Below, one piece after another: positions 6,775-9,745 of a DNA stretch of 9,745 bases. The translations under genes and the position numbers were made by a program. The stretch lies in assembly GCA_027490345.1 (NCBI GenBank), contig JAIXYF010000160.1:1-9745 (forward strand), in the 5' to 3' direction. Position 1 is the stretch's first letter. The number at the start of each line of letters is the position of its first letter. The stretch is from Novosphingobium sp. GTDB lineage: Bacteria > Pseudomonadota > Alphaproteobacteria > Sphingomonadales > Sphingomonadaceae. A model generated the notes under the pieces. The model saw nothing but the letters and a program-made list of their open reading frames with translations. It did not search any database and had not been told where the DNA came from.

Positions 6775-7050
6775 TCAGGCCTTGGGCTTGTCGCCGGTTG
6801 CGCCGGCCTTGAAGCCCGCCATGGCCGCGCCGGCGCCCTGCTCCACAAACTGCTGAAACAGCTTCAACCCCATCTCACCCATCGGCGCGATCTGCTTCGC
6901 AAAGCCCTGAAGCTGATCGACGCTGTTCATGCCCTGCATCGCTTTGGCAAGGGCATCAACATAGACGTCGTTCGCCCGCGTCACATCGGGCAAACCCAGA
7001 AAGCGGCGCGCTTCTTCAGGTGTGCATTCCACCTCAACGTTGACTTTCAT
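6775..7050 (-). CDS. Small DUF6489-type protein of unknown function
   Basis: A 91-residue protein beginning MKVNVEVECTPEEARRFLGL. I recognise this N-terminus as the DUF6489 style of small alphaproteobacterial proteins, which has no known function; the family call is from memory. There is a short beta-like N-terminus, a PEEARRFLGLPDV segment (11-23), and an amphipathic helical middle with KAMQGMNSVDQLQGFAKQI (36-54). The alanine- and glycine-rich tail ends in TGDKPKA. There is no signal peptide or membrane segment. I chose ATG 7050 because AAAGGTG lies six bases upstream. The frame stays open to 7164, but that part crosses into the divergent promoter region and looks unrelated. It is the first gene of the mnmE-mnmG-rsmG-parA-parB block, 14 bases ahead of mnmE, so co-expression is likely; whether it acts with these genes is unknown. 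Confidence 0.85.
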   Translation of the reverse strand: MKVNVEVECTPEEARRFLGLPDVTRANDVYVDALAKAMQGMNSVDQLQGFAKQIAPMGEMGLKLFQQFVEQGAGAAMAGFKAGATGDKPKA

Positions 7051-7162
7051 GCCGCTCACCTTTCGTTTTGCCAGCCCCGACACTGTCACGCACGCTTGGC
7101 AAAGTCCACGGCAGGCGCTTAACACCGCATCGACCAATCGCCATGGCAGAAGGACCAACATC
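7051..7162. promoter_or_regulatory. Divergent intergenic region with an inverted repeat
   Basis: These 112 bases separate the DUF6489-type/mnmE block (minus) from the dienelactone hydrolase gene (plus), so they should hold promoters for both. They contain an inverted repeat of 7-base arms, TTTGCCA (7067-7073) and TGGCAAA (7097-7103), spaced by 23 bases, plus a small palindrome GACACTGTC (7079-7087) inside it. I see no -35/-10 pair good enough to name for either direction; TTGGCA at 7096-7101 could be a -35 box for the plus strand but has only a poor -10 partner near 7118-7124. Confidence 0.35.
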
Positions 7163-7861
7163 ATGGGTGAGATGACGACGATCGCAGCTCTGGACGGCGA
7201 GGCCGAGTTTCCCGTCTATATCGCAACGCCAGACGATCAGACCGAGGCGGCCATCATCGTTATCCCCGAGATCTTCGGGGTCAACGCCGGCATCCGCAAG
7301 AAGTGCGATGATTGGGCCGCGCTTGGCTATGTTGCGCTAGCGCCCGATATTTTCTGGCGTTTTGCCCCCGGGGCGCAACTAGATCCCGATGTGCCCGAAC
7401 AGTTCCAGGAAGCGCTGGGCTATTTCGGGCAATACGATCCCGATCTCGGCGTGCAGGATATCGAGGCAGCCCTGCACTGGCTGCGCCATGTGCAGGCAGT
7501 CGACAAAGTTGGCCTCGTAGGATTCTGCCTGGGCGGCCGCATGGCCTATATGGCTGCGGCGCGGACCGATATCGATGCGGCCGTCGGCTATTATGGCGTT
7601 ATGATCGACCAGATGCTGGACGAAGCGCACGCTATCGCCAATCCGCTGATGCTGCATATCCCCACCGCCGATCACTTCGTAGGCCCGGACGCGCAGGCCG
7701 CGATCCACGGCGCGCTCGATTCGCATGCCAAAGTGGTGCTGCACGATTATGTGGGGCTCGATCATGGGTTTGCGGCAGAAACAGGCTCACGCCGCGATGT
7801 CGCCGGTGCTGCCCTTGCCGATGAACGCACCCGGGATTTCTTCAAGGCTCACCTGACCTGA
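7163..7861 (+). CDS. Dienelactone hydrolase family protein
   Basis: An alpha/beta-hydrolase of the dienelactone hydrolase (carboxymethylenebutenolidase) family. The founding enzyme opens dienelactone in the chlorocatechol pathway, but many chromosomal members have other or unknown substrates. The product has 232 residues, the usual length. The nucleophile elbow GFCLGGR (120-126) puts Cys122 in place. Asp170 lies in HIPTADHFVG and His201 in YVGLDHGFA. With Glu36 in VIPEIFGVN, these match the Cys123-Asp171-His202-Glu36 arrangement of the characterised enzyme almost residue for residue. There is no signal peptide, so it is probably cytoplasmic. I chose ATG 7163 because AGAAGGA (7148-7154) lies eight bases upstream; the longer open frame from 7022 would overlap the divergent gene. 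No aromatic-degradation genes are nearby, so the in vivo substrate is open. The gene ends seven bases from the convergent hydroxylase gene. Confidence 0.93.
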   Translation: MGEMTTIAALDGEAEFPVYIATPDDQTEAAIIVIPEIFGVNAGIRKKCDDWAALGYVALAPDIFWRFAPGAQLDPDVPEQFQEALGYFGQYDPDLGVQDIEAALHWLRHVQAVDKVGLVGFCLGGRMAYMAAARTDIDAAVGYYGVMIDQMLDEAHAIANPLMLHIPTADHFVGPDAQAAIHGALDSHAKVVLHDYVGLDHGFAAETGSRRDVAGAALADERTRDFFKAHLT

Positions 7862-7868
7862 CAGCGGA

Positions 7869-9011
7869 TCAGGCCGCGCCGTCATACCCTGCAATGCCTT
7901 GAAGCAGGCGGGAGATGGCGGCGCGGTCGGCCTCGGGGACTTCAGGCCGCCAGATTTCGAACAATAGCACCGTGCGCGTTTCGGGGCCGCCGTTGCGCGC
8001 CTCGTGCTGCATCGAATCGTCGAAGATCAGCGGCACGCCCTCCTCCCACGTTCGGGTCTCGCTCCCCACGCGCAAAGCGCAGCCGGGTGCAGTACGGATC
8101 GGCACGTGGCAGATCAGCCGCGTGTTGAGCATCCCGAAATGCGGCGCAATATGTGTTCCGGGCTTGAGCCGCGACCACAGCGCATTGGGCGCGCGGCCGG
8201 AAATCATCGGCATGGGCGCAAGAGCAAGCGCTGCGATTGTGGCAGGGCAGTGCGCTGCATTCGCCTCGATCGGGGCGCCATCCTTCCAGAAATAAAACGC
8301 ACCCCACGAAGGATCACCCAGCAACGGATTGTTGGGCGCGGGCCGGTCTTCTGCCGCCATTACATACGGCGCGAACGTATCCGGTGCCTCATTTGCCGTA
8401 ATGGCAGCAAGCTCGGCCTGCATGTCGGGCAGCAGCGCCAGCATGCCCGCCAGCCAGGGGAAGTCTGCCGGATCATAAAACCGCCGCTGCGGCAGCCCCG
8501 GATAATAGAACAGCGAGGGCTGCTGCAAATCGATCTCCCGCGTGCCACGTAGCAGCCCCAGCGCTTCTTGCATCGCCGGGGAAAGCCCGCCCTGCATCAC
8601 CGCATCAAGGTGCCGCTGAAACGCGCCCTGCGCTTCACGCACGAAGGCTTGCGCAGCTGCAGCCATGCCTTCCATGCCGTGCGGAACACCGCTCACGCCC
8701 GCTTGCGTCAGCGCGGTAGTATAGAAGCTCACCGCCGCCCGGTCATCGCGCACACGCTGACGCAGCTGCCCCTTGGCGAGCAAAGCGCCAACATCGCGGG
8801 GTGTTAGCGCCAACTGCTGGTCGAGAGCCGCCTCAGCCGCGGGAAAGTTGCCCAGCGCCAGCTCCGCCTGTGCCAGTGCGGGCCAGGGCATGCGATCTCC
8901 CGCCAGCACCCGCGATGCCTCACGCAACAAATCTGCCGCACGCGCCGGATCACGCGCCTGCAACGCGGCAATTCCTTGCGTGGCAAGGCCTTCTGGCGGC
9001 GCGGTTGTCAT
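7869..9011 (-). CDS. TPR-containing aspartyl/asparaginyl beta-hydroxylase family protein
   Basis: A putative iron/2-oxoglutarate-dependent oxygenase of the AspH family. In animals AspH hydroxylates Asp/Asn in EGF-like domains; targets of bacterial members are largely unknown. The product is 380 residues from ATG 9011. The N-terminal 100 or so residues form helical TPR-like repeats, such as ARAADLLREASRVL (23-36), ALAQAELALGNFPAAEAALD (45-64) and GALLAKGQLRQRVRDDRAAV (75-94). The catalytic domain holds WSRLKPGTHIAPHFG (279-293) and CALRVGSETRTWEEG (311-325). LIFDDSMQHEARN (328-340) and TRTVLLFEIWRPE (345-357) follow. His291 and His336 are the likely iron ligands. HxG, with Gly293 where other oxygenases have Asp/Glu, is the family hallmark. 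Arg346 would bind 2-oxoglutarate. There is no signal peptide or membrane anchor, so it is probably cytoplasmic. The frame is open to 9128, but that overlaps the divergent gene. No clear ribosome site precedes 9011, so the start is less certain than the family. Confidence 0.88.
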   Translation of the reverse strand: MTTAPPEGLATQGIAALQARDPARAADLLREASRVLAGDRMPWPALAQAELALGNFPAAEAALDQQLALTPRDVGALLAKGQLRQRVRDDRAAVSFYTTALTQAGVSGVPHGMEGMAAAAQAFVREAQGAFQRHLDAVMQGGLSPAMQEALGLLRGTREIDLQQPSLFYYPGLPQRRFYDPADFPWLAGMLALLPDMQAELAAITANEAPDTFAPYVMAAEDRPAPNNPLLGDPSWGAFYFWKDGAPIEANAAHCPATIAALALAPMPMISGRAPNALWSRLKPGTHIAPHFGMLNTRLICHVPIRTAPGCALRVGSETRTWEEGVPLIFDDSMQHEARNGGPETRTVLLFEIWRPEVPEADRAAISRLLQGIAGYDGAA

Positions 9012-9120
9012 CCGCGTAGGGTTAGCGCAAACTTGCGCTGGAGCAATGGCCTGCGCCAGATCAATGACAGGTGCGCGGTGGGCATGCCACAAGGCCACAA
9101 GAGAACAAGGAGAGAGACCC
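9012..9120. promoter_or_regulatory. Divergent intergenic region with a perfect inverted repeat
   Basis: 109 bases between the hydroxylase gene (minus) and the SnoaL-like gene (plus). At 9024-9039 lies AGCGCAAACTTGCGCT, with two perfect 7-base arms around AC, ending 12 bases before the hydroxylase start. It is placed like an operator. As RNA it could form a 6-bp stem with a 4-base loop next to the start codon. A weak promoter for the hydroxylase may be TTGTGG (9096-9091) with TGTCAT (9073-9068), spacing 17. The plus-strand gene has AAGGAG at 9107-9112 as ribosome site. Confidence 0.35.
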
Positions 9121-9504
9121 ATGCACACCGGCCTCGCCGCCTGGCACCGCTATATGCACACGGGCGATACGGCCCTGCTGGCAGAGCTCATCGCGCAAGA
9201 AGCGGTGTTTCACTCGCCCGTGGTTCACACCCCACAGGAAGGCCATGCCAAAGTGCTGATGTACCTTTCGGCAGCGGGCGCGGTCTTTGCCGACACCGGC
9301 TTCACTTATGTGCGCGAGTTGGTCGACGGCCCCGAGGTGCTGCTTGAATTCAACGCCACAGTGGATGGCATCCATATCAACGGGATCGATCTGATCCGCT
9401 TTGACCTTGATGGAAAGATCATTGATTTCAAAGTGATGGTCCGACCGCTCAAGGCCATGAACAAGCTGTGGGAAATGATGGCAGCGGCGCTCCAGAAACC
9501 CTGA
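9121..9504 (+). CDS. SnoaL-like / NTF2-fold protein of unknown function
   Basis: A 127-residue protein with the SnoaL-like (NTF2 superfamily) pattern. An N-terminal helical part, MHTGLAAWHRYMHTGDTALL, is followed by EAVFHSPVVHTPQEGHAKVL (27-46). Alternating strands come next, including PEVLLEFNATVDGIHINGID (71-90) and LIRFDLDGKIIDFKVMVRPL (91-110), with a closing helix KAMNKLWEMMAAAL. Folds of this type bind small hydrophobic ligands or act as cyclases or isomerases, but many have no known role, and no catalytic set can be claimed here. The ATG at 9121 is fixed by AAGGAG at 9107-9112, eight bases upstream; the frame stays open further upstream, but that part is antisense to the hydroxylase. 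It is divergent from the hydroxylase gene and convergent with rho, with its stop 31 bases from the rho stop. No signal peptide is seen. Confidence 0.85.
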   Translation: MHTGLAAWHRYMHTGDTALLAELIAQEAVFHSPVVHTPQEGHAKVLMYLSAAGAVFADTGFTYVRELVDGPEVLLEFNATVDGIHINGIDLIRFDLDGKIIDFKVMVRPLKAMNKLWEMMAAALQKP

Positions 9505-9535
9505 GCGCCGCCCGCCATTTTAACCCGTTTACCGC
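9505..9535. other. Short convergent gap between the SnoaL-like gene and rho
   Basis: These 31 bases separate two stop codons facing each other. I see no hairpin followed by a T-run in either direction, so any termination here would have to be Rho-dependent or lie inside the neighbouring genes. Confidence 0.5.
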
Positions 9536-9745
9536 TTACTGGTTCATCGTCGCGAAGAAGTCCTCGTTGGTCTTCGAGTTCTTCATCTTGTCGAGCAGGA
9601 ATTCCATCGCATCGATGGTGCCCATCTGCATGAGGATGCGGCGCAGCACCCACATCTTGCTGAGCTGATCCTGCGGCACGAGCAATTCTTCCTTGCGGGT
9701 GCCGCTCTTGCCTACATCCAGCGCCGGGAAGATGCGCTTGTCAGC
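9536..9745 (-). CDS. rho: Transcription termination factor Rho, C-terminal part (runs off the right edge)
   Basis: Rho is a ring-shaped hexameric RNA-dependent ATPase that ends transcription of untranslated RNA (family knowledge). Only the last 69 residues are here, out of roughly 420. RIFPALDVGKSGTRKEELL (about 4-22 of the visible part) is the near-invariant Rho segment downstream of the ATPase core. It is followed by LSKMWVLRRILMQMGTIDAM (28-47), and the protein ends KTNEDFFATMNQ, the usual Rho ending. The stop codon is TAA at 9538-9536. In many alphaproteobacteria rho lies near mnmE; here about 2.5 kb of other genes stand between them. Confidence 0.97.
   Translation of the reverse strand, partial: ADKRIFPALDVGKSGTRKEELLVPQDQLSKMWVLRRILMQMGTIDAMEFLLDKMKNSKTNEDFFATMNQ

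Noticed and set aside
5235..6812. Open frame of 525 codons on the plus strand across mnmE
   Set aside because: It lies antisense to mnmE and the start of mnmG, has a serine/alanine/arginine-rich composition typical of antisense frames in GC-rich DNA, and shows no domain. MnmE on the other strand is certain.
7857..7873. CCTGA ... TCAGG hairpin between the convergent hydrolase and hydroxylase genes
   Set aside because: The stem is only five base pairs with no T-run on either strand, so it is too weak to call a terminator.
9012..9128. 39-codon N-terminal extension of the hydroxylase
   Set aside because: It would cover the whole divergent promoter region and overlap the start of the SnoaL-like gene, and it does not resemble TPR or hydroxylase sequence.
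9206..9213. TGTTTCAC, a parS half-site in the SnoaL-like gene
   Set aside because: The other half is absent, so the CACGTG core is not formed.
1..9745. CRISPR array, tRNA or rRNA gene, insertion sequence, phage or defence genes
   Set aside because: No regularly spaced repeats, no RNA-gene sequence, and no transposase, integrase or defence-type protein were found; nearly the whole window is accounted for by the listed genes.

Overview
The window is GC-rich, densely coded bacterial chromosome. It fits an alphaproteobacterium, most likely of the Sphingomonadales. The pointers are the gene order rho ... mnmE-mnmG-rsmG-parA-parB, the style of the ParA, ParB and RsmG proteins, a small DUF6489-type protein, and 16-bp parS sites of the usual bacterial type. 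This cluster normally lies close to the replication origin, so the window is probably origin-proximal (inference; no origin is visible here). The taxonomic call rests on synteny and protein style alone.

Layout from left to right: (1) 1-1040, minus, the N-terminal 346 residues of an acyl-CoA dehydrogenase that runs off the left edge. (2) 1151-7050, minus, a six-gene block transcribed as DUF6489-type protein, mnmE, mnmG, rsmG, parA, parB. The last four genes are joined by three successive 4-base ATGA stop/start overlaps. (3) Three perfect parS sites lie inside the block: two within the rsmG coding sequence and one directly after the mnmE stop codon. (4) 7163-7861, plus, a dienelactone hydrolase family enzyme. 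(5) 7869-9011, minus, a TPR plus aspartyl/asparaginyl beta-hydroxylase-type oxygenase, convergent with the previous gene. (6) 9121-9504, plus, a SnoaL/NTF2-like small protein. (7) 9536-9745, minus, the C-terminal 69 residues of transcription terminator Rho. No gene-free stretch exceeds about 115 bases. No RNA gene, insertion sequence, CRISPR array or phage remnant was seen.

How the parts work together: MnmE and MnmG jointly modify the wobble uridine of certain tRNAs, and RsmG methylates 16S rRNA. ParA and ParB, with the parS sites, form the chromosome-partition system. Its centromere sites are embedded in the genes just upstream of parA and parB, so ParB would load onto DNA of its own operon. 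The hydrolase, hydroxylase and SnoaL-like genes lie between rho and the mnmE block and look like a lineage-specific insertion of metabolic or unknown genes into an otherwise conserved neighbourhood.

I found no clearly undescribed system. The most notable signals are the placement of parS (the same 16-mer is read in two different frames inside rsmG), a non-canonical G4 motif in MnmE, and the poorly characterised TPR-hydroxylase with an inverted repeat just ahead of its start.
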